Origin: Bacteroidales bacterium
GTDB taxonomy: Bacteria; Bacteroidota; Bacteroidia; Bacteroidales; UBA4417
NCBI GenBank assembly: GCA_016707785.1
Contig: JADJGZ010000014.1
Span: forward strand, 1-64,000
Length of the DNA: 64,000 nt
Direction of reading: 5' to 3'
The position numbers and the translations under genes were made by a program. The notes under the pieces were generated by a model that was not told the origin of the DNA, searched no databases, and saw only the letters and a list, made by a program, of their open reading frames with translations. Each line of letters opens with the position of its first letter. Position 1 is the first letter of the stretch. Shown piece after piece: positions 20,842-29,236 of this stretch.

Positions 20842-21720
20842 ATGGCTACAATAGCGATACAAACCCGTGAAACAACAAATTCTATGAAGGACTTGTTTGA
20901 TATGATCTCCCGAAAATCAAGTAAGATGGCTACTGTTACTTACAGTACCTCATTTTCTCTGGGTATCCGGTTTTTCAGCAAGAGATTTCATGACCCTATC
21001 TATGGCATTTATGGTTTTGTAAGATTTGCTGATGAAATTGTGGATTCTTTTCATGGATATGATAAAGAGAAATTACTTAACCGTTTTGAGGTAGATACCT
21101 ACACAGCGATTGATGAAAAGATAAGCCTGAATCCCATTTTGAATAACTTTCAGTATGTGGTCAATAAATATGGAATTGAAAAGGAGTTGATTGATTTATT
21201 CCTGAAAAGTATGAGGATGGACCTGAATAAGGTTGAATATGACCAGGCTGGTTATGAAGCTTATATTCTAGGGTCGGCAGAAGTGGTAGGACTCATGTGT
21301 CTGCGGGTTTTTACAGAAGGAAACAGTGAGCAGTACAATGCTTTAAAAATGCCAGCAATGCGTTTAGGTTCAGCCTTTCAGAAGATCAATTTCCTCAGGG
21401 ACCTGAAAGCAGATGTAAAAGGCCTGGGGCGGACTTACTTCCCGGGGGTTGATATGAAGTTGTTCAACGATCATATGAAGAAAGAGATCGAAAAGGACAT
21501 AGAAATGGATTTCCAGGCCGGACTTGAAGGCATAAGGATACTTCCAAAGGGGGCCAGGTTTGGTGTATATGTTGCATATACATACTTCCACAGCCTTCTT
21601 CGAAAAATCGAAAAGATATCAGCAGCGGAACTTACCGGTAAGCGTTTGCGCATCAATGATGGACAGAAGTACCTGCTTCTGTTTACCTCTTACCTTAAAC
21701 ACAGGCTTAATATTATATGA
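20842..21720 (+). CDS. crtB: Phytoene synthase
   Basis: Condenses two geranylgeranyl diphosphates to phytoene. Trans-isoprenyl diphosphate synthase fold with both aspartate-rich motifs: DEIVD in GFVRFADEIVDSFHG and RDLKAD in INFLRDLKADVKGLGRTYFP. YSTSFSLGIRFFSKR is the conserved N-terminal substrate-site segment. 292 residues from this ATG; an internal ATG at 20884 (MKDLFDM) gives a start closer to most homologues and is possible. Its stop overlaps the start of the next gene (ATGA), implying translational coupling. Confidence 0.95.
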   Translation: MATIAIQTRETTNSMKDLFDMISRKSSKMATVTYSTSFSLGIRFFSKRFHDPIYGIYGFVRFADEIVDSFHGYDKEKLLNRFEVDTYTAIDEKISLNPILNNFQYVVNKYGIEKELIDLFLKSMRMDLNKVEYDQAGYEAYILGSAEVVGLMCLRVFTEGNSEQYNALKMPAMRLGSAFQKINFLRDLKADVKGLGRTYFPGVDMKLFNDHMKKEIEKDIEMDFQAGLEGIRILPKGARFGVYVAYTYFHSLLRKIEKISAAELTGKRLRINDGQKYLLLFTSYLKHRLNII

Positions 21721-22265
21721 AACACAGCCGTTATTTATTGTTGTTGGTTTTGATTTTCCAACTTACACATATTTCGACAGCCCAATCGGTAAAGGTTGAA
21801 AGTGTGAGGAATGATTTTTTTGCGATGCAAATGGTAGAAGATGGTGCACTGAAACTCTATTTTCGGTTAAAACCCCTCGACCTGAAAAAGAATCCGGTCC
21901 TTATGGCCTACAGGGGTGCAAGTTCAGCTGCAGCAGCAGGCTCTGTAAGCGGTGTGCACAAGAAACTTCAGTATTTTTCCAAAGGGAAAGACGAGTTGGA
22001 GAATGCTGTCAAATCCAGTCCACAGGATGCTGAGATTCGCTTCCTCCGGTTGGCTACCCAGCTGAATGCTCCCGGATTTCTTGGGTACTCGGCAAATATA
22101 TCAGAAGATAAAGAATTGATTATTAATAAGATGTCGCTGATTGAATCCAATGATCCAAATTCATACCTTTATTCGCGAATTGCGGCATTTCTGTTAAAAA
22201 CAGAAATTCTGACTCCTAAAGAGCAGCAAATTGTTACTCAAATAAAGAAGAAAACAGGTAATTGA
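21717..22265 (+). CDS. Secreted protein of unknown function inside the crt operon
   Basis: A 182-residue protein I do not recognise as a named family. Residues 1-23 are a signal peptide (hydrophobic LLLLVLIFQL, ending STAQ). The mature part is soluble, has no lipobox and looks mainly helical in its second half (KDELENAVKSSPQDAEIRFLRLATQ, then KTEILTPKEQQIVTQIKKK). Its start overlaps the crtB stop, and its stop is followed at once by idi, so it is co-transcribed and likely co-translated with carotenoid genes. A periplasmic role, perhaps in pigment placement, is only suggested by context. Confidence 0.75.
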   Translation: MKHSRYLLLLVLIFQLTHISTAQSVKVESVRNDFFAMQMVEDGALKLYFRLKPLDLKKNPVLMAYRGASSAAAAGSVSGVHKKLQYFSKGKDELENAVKSSPQDAEIRFLRLATQLNAPGFLGYSANISEDKELIINKMSLIESNDPNSYLYSRIAAFLLKTEILTPKEQQIVTQIKKKTGN

Positions 22266-22267
22266 TA

Positions 22268-22801
22268 ATGATCATGGAAGAAAAGGTAATCCTTGTTGAT
22301 GTGCATGACCAAAGTATTGGTGAAATGGAAAAAATGGAAGCGCACCTATCAGGCCATATGCATAGGGCTATTTCAGTGCTGGTTTTTAACGACCGTCACG
22401 AGATGTTATTACAGCAAAGGGCTTTTTCGAAATACCATACCCCGGGCTTATGGACCAATACCTGTTGCAGTCACCCTCGTCCGGGTGAAACAACAGAAGA
22501 TGCGGCCAACCGAAGATTAATGGAAGAGATGGGGATTGAATGCAAACTAACCAAAGGATTTGATTTTATCTACAAGGCCTCTTTCGAGAATGGACTTATT
22601 GAACATGAACTGGACCATGTTTACATTGGGATTTACAATGATGATCCTATCATTAATATTGAGGAGGCTCATGCTTTTCGATGGGTTTCGATGGTTGAAC
22701 TGAAAAAGGATATTGCAGCTTTTCCGGAGAAATATACCATTTGGTTCAGGCTGATCATGGAAAAAATAGCAGAGAAAATGCCTGAACTACTTTCTGACTA
22801 A
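22268..22801 (+). CDS. idi: Isopentenyl-diphosphate delta-isomerase, type 1
   Basis: Interconverts IPP and DMAPP to supply prenyl precursors for GGPP. Nudix-like fold, about 177 residues. The active-site cysteine is in TNTCCSHPRPGE and the glutamate in ENGLIEHELDHVYIG. Metal-binding histidines are in HRAISVLVF and the SHP motif. RRLMEEMGI is the Nudix-like helix. ATG at 22268 or 22274 is preferred to the TTG at 22262, which overlaps the preceding stop. Fourth gene of the crt operon. Confidence 0.95.
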   Translation: MIMEEKVILVDVHDQSIGEMEKMEAHLSGHMHRAISVLVFNDRHEMLLQQRAFSKYHTPGLWTNTCCSHPRPGETTEDAANRRLMEEMGIECKLTKGFDFIYKASFENGLIEHELDHVYIGIYNDDPIINIEEAHAFRWVSMVELKKDIAAFPEKYTIWFRLIMEKIAEKMPELLSD

Positions 22802-22826
22802 ATTGTTAACTTAATAAATCAAACAG

Positions 22827-23282
22827 ATGGACACACTAATTAGTATCCTACTCATTCTGGGAGCTTTTCTGTTCATGGAATTCATGGCCTGGTTCACGCA
22901 TAAGTATGTGATGCATGGATTTTTATGGATTTTACATAAGGACCATCATATTCGTGATGGCCGGAAAGTTGAGTGGAATGATGTATTTGCCATTATTTTC
23001 GCTCTTCCTAGTATCCTGCTCATATATTTAGGTGTGATGAATCCTGACTTATACCTGCTGAGTATAGGACTTGGAATTGCCTTGTATGGTTTTTCCTATT
23101 TCATGTTTCATGATGTTTATGTACACCAGAGGGTAAAAATCCTTTCCAGGCTCAGTAACCGATATTTAAGAGCAACTGTAAAAGCACATAAAGAACATCA
23201 TAATCCTCATGCTCACTATAATTATGGGTTCCTGATAGCTCCTTTCCGTTATTATAAGGAAGAGTTTGGCCGGAAATCCTGA
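22827..23282 (+). CDS. crtZ: Beta-carotene hydroxylase (CrtZ type)
   Basis: A membrane di-iron hydroxylase converting beta-carotene to zeaxanthin via cryptoxanthin. 151 residues with about four membrane segments (LISILLILGAFLFMEFMAW at the N-terminus). All histidine boxes are present: HKYVMH, HKDHH, HDVYVHQ and HKEHH. Located between idi and the lycopene cyclase, 25 bp after idi. Confidence 0.95.
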   Translation: MDTLISILLILGAFLFMEFMAWFTHKYVMHGFLWILHKDHHIRDGRKVEWNDVFAIIFALPSILLIYLGVMNPDLYLLSIGLGIALYGFSYFMFHDVYVHQRVKILSRLSNRYLRATVKAHKEHHNPHAHYNYGFLIAPFRYYKEEFGRKS

Positions 23283-23349
23283 TTATCTGCTCCTGTATTC
23301 TGGTTATCCTATCCTTCAATTATTTGAATAACAACATTGATCATCAGGA

Positions 23350-24090
23350 ATGATTTCTTTTAATGATAACTGGCTTTACCTGCTGATTGACCTCGGAGCC
23401 ATCAGTATTCCGTTTATTGCCACATTTGATAAGCGCTTACGTTTTCATAAGCAATGGCGGTTTCTTTTTCCAGCCATGCTGATGACCATGTTATTATTCA
23501 TTCCCTGGGATATGCTTAAAACATGGCTCGGAGTATGGGGATTCAACCCCCGTTACCTGCTGGGTTATTATATTGGCAATCTTCCTGTTGAGGAATGGCT
23601 TTTTTTTATCGCGATTCCATATGCCTGTCTTTTTACGTATCATTCCCTCAATTACCTGGTAAAACCAGATCTCCTGGGCAGATATGCCAAAAATATTGCC
23701 TTATTTCTGGGGATAATTCTAGTGACTGTTGGTCTGTTTAACCTGAATCGTCTTTATACCTCTGTGACTTTCATCTCAACGGGCCTTTTTCTGCTTTTAC
23801 ATGTTTTTTGGTTTAAAGCAATGTACCTGGGCCGCTTCTTCCTGATGTATTTTGTTACACTAATTCCATTTTTCATAGTAAATGGCTTGTTAACAGGCGC
23901 TTACATACCGGAAGAGGTTGTGCACTATGATGATGGTCAGAATCTTGGCATCCGACTTGGTACCATACCTTTAGAAGATATGGTATATGGCTTATTTATG
24001 CTACTATTGAACGTAACCCTCTATGAATTCCTGAAAAGTAAATATCAAATTAATCAGACAGTGGGTCCGGATTCATTGCGTTCCCAATAA
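23350..24090 (+). CDS. crtY: Lycopene beta-cyclase, fused CrtYc-CrtYd membrane type
   Basis: Cyclises the ends of lycopene to beta-carotene. 246 residues, mostly membrane-embedded (about seven helices), containing two tandem lycopene-cyclase domains that are separate CrtYc and CrtYd subunits in Actinobacteria. The acidic motifs are NLPVEEWLFF (first domain, residue about 80) and TIPLEDMVYG (second domain, about residue 214). Last gene of the operon. Its final 37 bp overlap the 3' end of the convergent mscS gene. No GGPP synthase (CrtE) is in the window, so that must be encoded elsewhere. Confidence 0.92.
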   Translation: MISFNDNWLYLLIDLGAISIPFIATFDKRLRFHKQWRFLFPAMLMTMLLFIPWDMLKTWLGVWGFNPRYLLGYYIGNLPVEEWLFFIAIPYACLFTYHSLNYLVKPDLLGRYAKNIALFLGIILVTVGLFNLNRLYTSVTFISTGLFLLLHVFWFKAMYLGRFFLMYFVTLIPFFIVNGLLTGAYIPEEVVHYDDGQNLGIRLGTIPLEDMVYGLFMLLLNVTLYEFLKSKYQINQTVGPDSLRSQ

Positions 24091-25352
24091 GCAACCTGGC
24101 TTTGTCTGAGATCCTCGCCTGTTGGGCTTTGGAAAACCCGAAGATCAAATTCCGGGACAATGGCAAGAATGTGATCAAAAATGTCAGATTGTACATTTTC
24201 AAACTTAATAAATTCCGTCTCCTGTATAAAAGCATAAATTTCTATGGGGATTCCTGTAGAGTGAGGCTGTAATTGCCTGACCAGCTGATCGCTTTCATTG
24301 TGAATCAATGGGTGTTGAGTCAGGTATTTTTCGAGGTAAGCCCGGAATACGCCAATATTGGTCTGACGTCTTCCGTTCACTGAAACAGAGTTGTCAATAC
24401 TATTTTCCTTATTGTATTTTTCCAGTTGAGCCTGGGTTTCATTGATATAATTATGGAGCAGGCTAATTTTACGAAATTTCTCAAGCATCTCATCGGTACA
24501 GAACCGTACACTTGACATATCTATGCTGATAGAACGTTTGATTCTCCTTACTCCGGATTCCTTCATGCCCCGATAATTCTGAAAGGATTCTGACACCAGC
24601 GCATAGGTGGGGAGAGTTGTTATGGTATTGTCAAAATTCTGAACCTTAACAGTTGTCAGGGAAATTTCCATTACAGTTCCGTCTGCCCCAAATTTTGGCA
24701 TATTAATCCAATCACCCTGCCGAACCATATCGTTGGCTGAGAGCTGAATTCCCCCGACAAATCCAAGTATAGGATCCTTGAAAATGAGAAGCAGAACCGC
24801 AGAAAAAGCGCCAAGACCTCCCAGCATATAAATCGGCGATTGATTAAAGAGATAAGAAAGGATCAATAGAGAGCCGATAATAAACATCACAATTTTGCCT
24901 ACCTGAATATAGCCTTTGATTGGATGATGAACGGCATACTCGCTTTTTTGGTAAACTTCATAAATGGCATTGAAGAAGGAGTTTATCACCATCAGGAAAA
25001 TGATGATAATGTAGATATTCGTGAGCTTTAATGCCAGGGTAGTCAGAGCAGGAGAAAATTCATCCAGTGCAGCCGGAACCGACTGATAGATCAGGATTCC
25101 GGGAATCAGGAAGGCAAGGCGGTTAAAAACTTTTTTCTCTATCAACACATCGTCCCAAATACTTGAAGTCTTTGAAGCAATTCGTTTCAACACCCGTATG
25201 ATGATGTATTTGGTGATATAATAAAGTGCAATACTTATCACCATTATTATCAGGAAGTCAGTAATTCCTGCCATTACCGAAGCGTTGGAACTACTGATCC
25301 CTACTTTGATAAGCCAGATTCTTAAGGATTCTGTTAATGAAACAAACATCAA
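24054..25352 (-). CDS. Mechanosensitive ion channel, MscS family (YbdG/MscM-like)
   Basis: An inner-membrane channel opening under hypo-osmotic stress, 432 residues. Five predicted membrane segments lie in residues 25-195. The pore-lining helix contains GGLGAFSAVLLLIFKDPILG, followed by the conserved beta-domain segment GDWINMPKFGADGTVMEISLTTVKVQNFDN. The RRIKRSISID stretch and a C-terminal cytoplasmic domain resemble E. coli YbdG rather than MscS itself. Its 3' end overlaps crtYcd by 37 bp on the opposite strand, so no intergenic terminator exists there. Upstream lies a repeat-filled 170-bp gap. Confidence 0.9.
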   Translation of the reverse strand: MMFVSLTESLRIWLIKVGISSSNASVMAGITDFLIIMVISIALYYITKYIIIRVLKRIASKTSSIWDDVLIEKKVFNRLAFLIPGILIYQSVPAALDEFSPALTTLALKLTNIYIIIIFLMVINSFFNAIYEVYQKSEYAVHHPIKGYIQVGKIVMFIIGSLLILSYLFNQSPIYMLGGLGAFSAVLLLIFKDPILGFVGGIQLSANDMVRQGDWINMPKFGADGTVMEISLTTVKVQNFDNTITTLPTYALVSESFQNYRGMKESGVRRIKRSISIDMSSVRFCTDEMLEKFRKISLLHNYINETQAQLEKYNKENSIDNSVSVNGRRQTNIGVFRAYLEKYLTQHPLIHNESDQLVRQLQPHSTGIPIEIYAFIQETEFIKFENVQSDIFDHILAIVPEFDLRVFQSPTGEDLRQSQVAYWERNESGPTV

Positions 25353-25519
25353 TTGAGAATTTGAGAATTTGAGAATTTGAGAATTTGAAAATGAGCATAT
25401 TAGCTCAATCTAATCACTTTCGTTCACTTTAGGAACTCTAGCTCACTTTAGCTCACTCTAGTTCACTCTAGCTCACTCTAGCTCACTTTAGTTCACTCTA
25501 GCTCACTCTAGATCACTTA
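25353..25519. repeat. Repeat block: GAGAATTT units and second 10-bp array
   Basis: Four copies of a 9-bp unit GAGAATTTG occur at about 25354-25389, just upstream of the mscS start. From 25421 to 25519 the 10-bp unit GCTCACTYTA is repeated about ten times (eight near-perfect from 25441). It is the same unit and orientation as the array at 19191-19260. The block ends 3 bp from the yciH stop codon, again occupying the place of a terminator. Confidence 0.88.
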
Positions 25520-25522
25520 GTT

Positions 25523-25861
25523 CTACCCACCGGCTTGCTTGGCTTTGTAACCTGATTTGATAAGGAATTCAAGGATTTTTGTGCGGTTGTCTCCCTGGAT
25601 TATGATTTCACCATCCTTTACAGATCCCCCTGTCCCACATTTCGATTTTAATAATTTACCAAGCGTTTCAAGGTCTTCTTCTCTGCCAATATAACCGGTA
25701 ATCAACGTAACCTGTTTTCCTCCTCTTTGTTTTTTATCAAGCATAACCCTAAGGTTCTGTTGCTGGGGAGGGAGAGTAGCCGTTTCTGCTTTCTCTGTTG
25801 CATATTTGAAATCAGGATTGGTTGAGTAGACGATGCCTCCGTTTTTATTTTTTGAACTCAT
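25523..25861 (-). CDS. yciH: SUI1/eIF1-family translation factor (YciH)
   Basis: A 112-residue bacterial homologue of eIF1, thought to act in start-codon discrimination or stress translation. The SUI1 core is clear: VMLDKKQRGGKQVTLITGY, LETLGKLLKSKCGTGGSVKD and GEIIIQGDNRTKILEFLIKSG. The first 30 residues are polar and unstructured. Last gene of the minus-strand operon LtaS-like, DagK-like, yciH, 29 bp after the lipid kinase. Confidence 0.93.
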   Translation of the reverse strand: MSSKNKNGGIVYSTNPDFKYATEKAETATLPPQQQNLRVMLDKKQRGGKQVTLITGYIGREEDLETLGKLLKSKCGTGGSVKDGEIIIQGDNRTKILEFLIKSGYKAKQAGG

Positions 25862-25890
25862 AGTATTAATGTGTTAGGGAGATCTATGAA

Positions 25891-26775
25891 CTATCGTACA
25901 ATCATCTTGAGTGACAGTGGATTAATGTTTATCTGCACATCTTCATCAATTTGAAATGCTTCCCCATCAAGATTTACCTTACTGCCGGCAGTTTTGGTAA
26001 TTGTAACTTCTTTTGCCTTGAAGTATTCGGCATAACCTGTTTTCCCGAAGGTCCCGAAGAAAACTCTGGGAGCAGAAAACACCACCTTTAGGATTGAAGG
26101 TTTTGTGACAACACAGATATCTATGAATCCATCATCAATTTTTGCCTGGGGGGCGATTTTAGAGTGAAAGCCAAATTGGTCACTATTGGCAAATGAAATC
26201 ATCAATGCTTTCCTGGTCACTTCATGCCCATCAATAAACATCTGATAATCCAGTGGTTGATAGGTGCGGTATTCTTGCAGGATTATCCTTACATAAGAAA
26301 TAAGTCCCCGCACGCCAGAGGATGCAAACTTCTCGGCTACTTTGGCGTCGAATCCGATGCCTGCAATGCTTGTAAAGACTTTATCGTTGAGGTTTACGGT
26401 GTCGATGTATTTTGTATTTCCCCGATTAATTACCCTTAAAGCCTGGAAGATATTCATCGGAATTTTCAGGTGATGGGCAAGGCCATTTCCAGAGCCTGTT
26501 GGCAAAATACCCATAGCAGTTTTTGTGTTTATAAGTGCACGGGCCACTTCATTAACTGTGCCATCACCACCAACAGCGATCACAAAGGGAATGCCTGATT
26601 CAACCGCTTCTTTCGCCAGTTCAGTTGCATGCGTGGCATATTTTGTAAACTGGACTTCTGGTTTATAACGTTCATTATCCAGGTACTGACCCGCCAATAG
26701 TCGTATCAGGAACTTACTTTTAATGGTAATTCCGGCCCTGGGATTCACAATAAAAAGAATATTTGTTTTTGTCAT
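25891..26775 (-). CDS. Diacylglycerol/sphingosine-kinase-type lipid kinase (YegS/BmrU-like)
   Basis: An ATP-dependent lipid kinase with a DAGK catalytic domain, 294 residues. NILFIVNPRAGI at the N-terminus and the nucleotide-binding motif VAVGGDGTVNEVARAL (residues 66-81) are followed by GILPTGSGNGLAHHL. The C-terminal beta-sandwich has KVNLDGEAFQIDED. The substrate (diacylglycerol, sphingosine or phosphatidylglycerol) cannot be set by sequence. Only 2 bp separate it from the upstream LtaS-like gene. DAG is the by-product of LtaS-like phosphoglycerol transfer, so recycling of that product is a plausible role. Confidence 0.9.
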   Translation of the reverse strand: MTKTNILFIVNPRAGITIKSKFLIRLLAGQYLDNERYKPEVQFTKYATHATELAKEAVESGIPFVIAVGGDGTVNEVARALINTKTAMGILPTGSGNGLAHHLKIPMNIFQALRVINRGNTKYIDTVNLNDKVFTSIAGIGFDAKVAEKFASSGVRGLISYVRIILQEYRTYQPLDYQMFIDGHEVTRKALMISFANSDQFGFHSKIAPQAKIDDGFIDICVVTKPSILKVVFSAPRVFFGTFGKTGYAEYFKAKEVTITKTAGSKVNLDGEAFQIDEDVQININPLSLKMIVR

Positions 26776-26777
26776 AT

Positions 26778-28736
26778 CTATTGGAGCGTGAGCCGGTTAT
26801 CAATCATTCGGTCATTATATTGCTGAACCAGAGATTTCAGAAGCATTTCCATTTCTTCCGCTTCCCGATGATTTTGCAATGGTAAGGGATATTTTAATAA
26901 TGGATCCTGCTCATAGTTAAATAACAGTTTCTTACCGTCTTCATTCCACTGCAAGACAAAGTTACCTTTAATCAGTTGATAGGAGTTGCCTGAAAGAGAC
27001 AGGCTGAATCTCTGGCTGGAGTTACTAAAGACAGATGAACCAAATGAAATGAATGGTTTCGTATAACCCAAATAGTCAAGGATACTGGGCATAATATCTG
27101 TTTGCTGCATGAGCTTTTCGTTCTTAACTTCAAATTTTTCAGAAGGTGAAAAGAAAACAATAGGGATTCGATAGTAACCGACCCTCGTTTTATATTCAGG
27201 AAGATTGGCTTCTGATGTGTGATCAGCTGTGATAATGAATATTGTATTATTGAACCATGCTTGTTTACTGGCTGTCTTAAAGAATTCTTTCAACGCATAA
27301 TCGGTATACATAATGGTTTCCTGGATAGGGATGGCACCTTTCCGGAACTTCCCCCTGTATTTTTCAGGTACTTTATAGGGGTGATGTGATGAAAGTGTGA
27401 ATACAGATGCAAGAAACGGCTGCTTTAATCCGGTGATTTCCCTGGCAAAATACTGTAGGAAAGGCTCATCCCAGATCCCCCATTGTCCATCAAAATCGGC
27501 TTCATTCCCATATTCATTTCTGCCGGCATAACGTTCAAATCCTGTTGATTTTGAATAAGCATCAAATCCCATGGTGCCATTGGTTCCACCATGGAAAAAG
27601 GCCGTACTGTAACCTTCAGGTTTAAGTAATGAAGGCAGGCTGTTGGTTTTATTGGCTGAATATTGTGAAGTTATATAATCCTGGTCCATCCATGTGGGGA
27701 GTCCACCAATGATCGCCGGGATTCCTTCGATTGATCTTTTACCATTCGCAAACCCGTTGAAATGGGCTGAGTGATCACACAGGCTATCCAGGAAAGGGGT
27801 GAATCCCTGGTAAGTTTTATGTAAACTGTTCTTGTTGTAGTACCCGATATGCTCCCTGGAGAAGCTTTCCAGGATGATAATCACTATATTTTTCTTACGC
27901 ATAGGAATTGGGTTTCCCAGGCTGTCATTTTTAAGGTATCCTTGTTCAGCATTGAAATAACTGAGTAATTCGTCCTTATTCGTAAAGTACTCCTTTTTAT
28001 CAAGTCCTTTCTGATCGAATGTTTTCATAATCGTGAAAGCAGAGTTCAGGACTAAAGGAACATCCTGGGCATCAGCATAGGCTGAAGCTGTCATAATGCC
28101 AATAGGTTTCAATTGAAAGCCTCCCCTCATTCCAAGGATAGTCAATCCTCCCAAAACAACAGTAAGCAATAGTTGTCCGGCAAAGTGGAATCGATTCCTG
28201 GAGTTGTTGACGGAAGCGACGATTTTAATGCGTTTGCTTATCCAAATGATCAGGAAGATGAATAGGGCAAATAGAAGGAACAGGAACCAGAAATCCTTAA
28301 CGAATTGTAGCCATAAATTTGATTCCATGCCTACTGTAAGATAAGAAAAGATATCCCCTGTTAACCTTTTCATGGTAAACCGATAATAAACAATATCTAC
28401 AAGGTTGGGAATCAGAAGAATGATATTCACAAGACAAAACAGAAATCCGGTAATTGACTGATATATGGCAGACTTCCGCTGTTTCAGGGGCAAAAGCAAT
28501 AATATGATAACAGGACTATTGGCATAAAGTACGGTTGAAAGATCGAAACGTAAACCAACCAGGAATAATTGCAGGATGGAGCCGAAGGAATGACCCGGGA
28601 ATAAACCTGGATTGAAGAAATAGATTAGAGTCCGGCTAAATGCCAGTAGCAGCAATGAAGCGAATAATCTAAGAATCAATGCTACCTGTGGATTGCCACT
28701 ATAAATCAGGAACTGTTTTTTGGCGGGCTGTTTCAT
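26778..28736 (-). CDS. LTA-synthase-family sulfatase (phosphoglycerol/phosphoethanolamine transferase-like)
   Basis: A membrane protein of 652 residues: five membrane segments in residues 15-205, then a periplasmic alkaline-phosphatase/sulfatase domain. The metal-binding glutamate is E290 in IVIIILESFSREHIGYY. The probable nucleophile is S335 in NGKRSIEGIPAIIGGLP, where Gram-positive LtaS has threonine. TADHTSEANLPEYKTRVGYY supplies the second metal Asp-His pair. In Bacteroidota these enzymes modify lipids or glycans with phosphoglycerol or phosphoethanolamine; the acceptor is unknown. First gene of an operon with a lipid kinase and yciH. Confidence 0.88.
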   Translation of the reverse strand: MKQPAKKQFLIYSGNPQVALILRLFASLLLLAFSRTLIYFFNPGLFPGHSFGSILQLFLVGLRFDLSTVLYANSPVIILLLLPLKQRKSAIYQSITGFLFCLVNIILLIPNLVDIVYYRFTMKRLTGDIFSYLTVGMESNLWLQFVKDFWFLFLLFALFIFLIIWISKRIKIVASVNNSRNRFHFAGQLLLTVVLGGLTILGMRGGFQLKPIGIMTASAYADAQDVPLVLNSAFTIMKTFDQKGLDKKEYFTNKDELLSYFNAEQGYLKNDSLGNPIPMRKKNIVIIILESFSREHIGYYNKNSLHKTYQGFTPFLDSLCDHSAHFNGFANGKRSIEGIPAIIGGLPTWMDQDYITSQYSANKTNSLPSLLKPEGYSTAFFHGGTNGTMGFDAYSKSTGFERYAGRNEYGNEADFDGQWGIWDEPFLQYFAREITGLKQPFLASVFTLSSHHPYKVPEKYRGKFRKGAIPIQETIMYTDYALKEFFKTASKQAWFNNTIFIITADHTSEANLPEYKTRVGYYRIPIVFFSPSEKFEVKNEKLMQQTDIMPSILDYLGYTKPFISFGSSVFSNSSQRFSLSLSGNSYQLIKGNFVLQWNEDGKKLLFNYEQDPLLKYPLPLQNHREAEEMEMLLKSLVQQYNDRMIDNRLTLQ

Positions 28737-28842
28737 TCAACGGTTGTGGTAGCAAAGATTAAGTCAATAAAGTTCCATTATAACTCTTGCACCGGAAGGC
28801 TTGGTCAGGAATGTGCTTTGACAATTTGTCCAGGATTTAAGC

Positions 28843-29151
28843 CTAGAAATATTTTACAATGACTTGTCTGGTAACCTCCTGTGCGGATTGTCCATCACTG
28901 TCGGTAACATTATATTTTATTGTATAAGTCCCAATTGCACCTGTGTCGACAGTACTATTTACTATGATTTTATCGGAGATATCTCCATCTTCTTCATCAA
29001 TGGCTTTGGCCCCGGCGTCGTTATAGGGGTAACCTATTCCTGTTTCAGCCGGGTTGTTGCCCAGGAGTGTTATTACCGGTGCCTTTCCATCTTTTTTACA
29101 GGAAATTATTGTGAGAGATAGCAGCAGAATAATGGACAGGATCTTTTTCAT
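28843..29151 (-). CDS. Small lipoprotein with DUF5011-like Ig fold
   Basis: A 102-residue SPII lipoprotein: signal MKKILSIILLLSLTIISC with lipid-attachment C18. The mature part is one bacterial Ig-like domain of the DUF5011/HYR type, recognised by APVITLLGNNPAETG, YNDAGAKAIDEEDGDIS and the closing GTYTIKYNVTDSDGQSAQEVTRQVIV. Binding partner unknown. It follows another lipoprotein gene on the same strand, separated by a terminator. Confidence 0.8.
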   Translation of the reverse strand: MKKILSIILLLSLTIISCKKDGKAPVITLLGNNPAETGIGYPYNDAGAKAIDEEDGDISDKIIVNSTVDTGAIGTYTIKYNVTDSDGQSAQEVTRQVIVKYF

Positions 29152-29187
29152 ACAAACGCAGGGTTAATGGGTGTGACAAATTTAAAA

Positions 29188-29215
29188 AAAAGAGGTGCAA
29201 GAATGCACCTCTTTT
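29188..29215 (-). terminator. Rho-independent terminator after lipoprotein gene
   Basis: A 12-bp stem AAAAGAGGTGCA/TGCACCTCTTTT with a 4-nt loop and T-run on the minus strand, 21 bp after the stop of the gene ending at 29237. Confidence 0.85.
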
Positions 29216-29236
29216 AAAAGCATTTGTCAGAATGAA

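Noticed and set aside
22262..22267. TTG start for idi
   Set aside because: Overlaps the previous stop and precedes two in-frame ATGs that give the normal IDI N-terminus.
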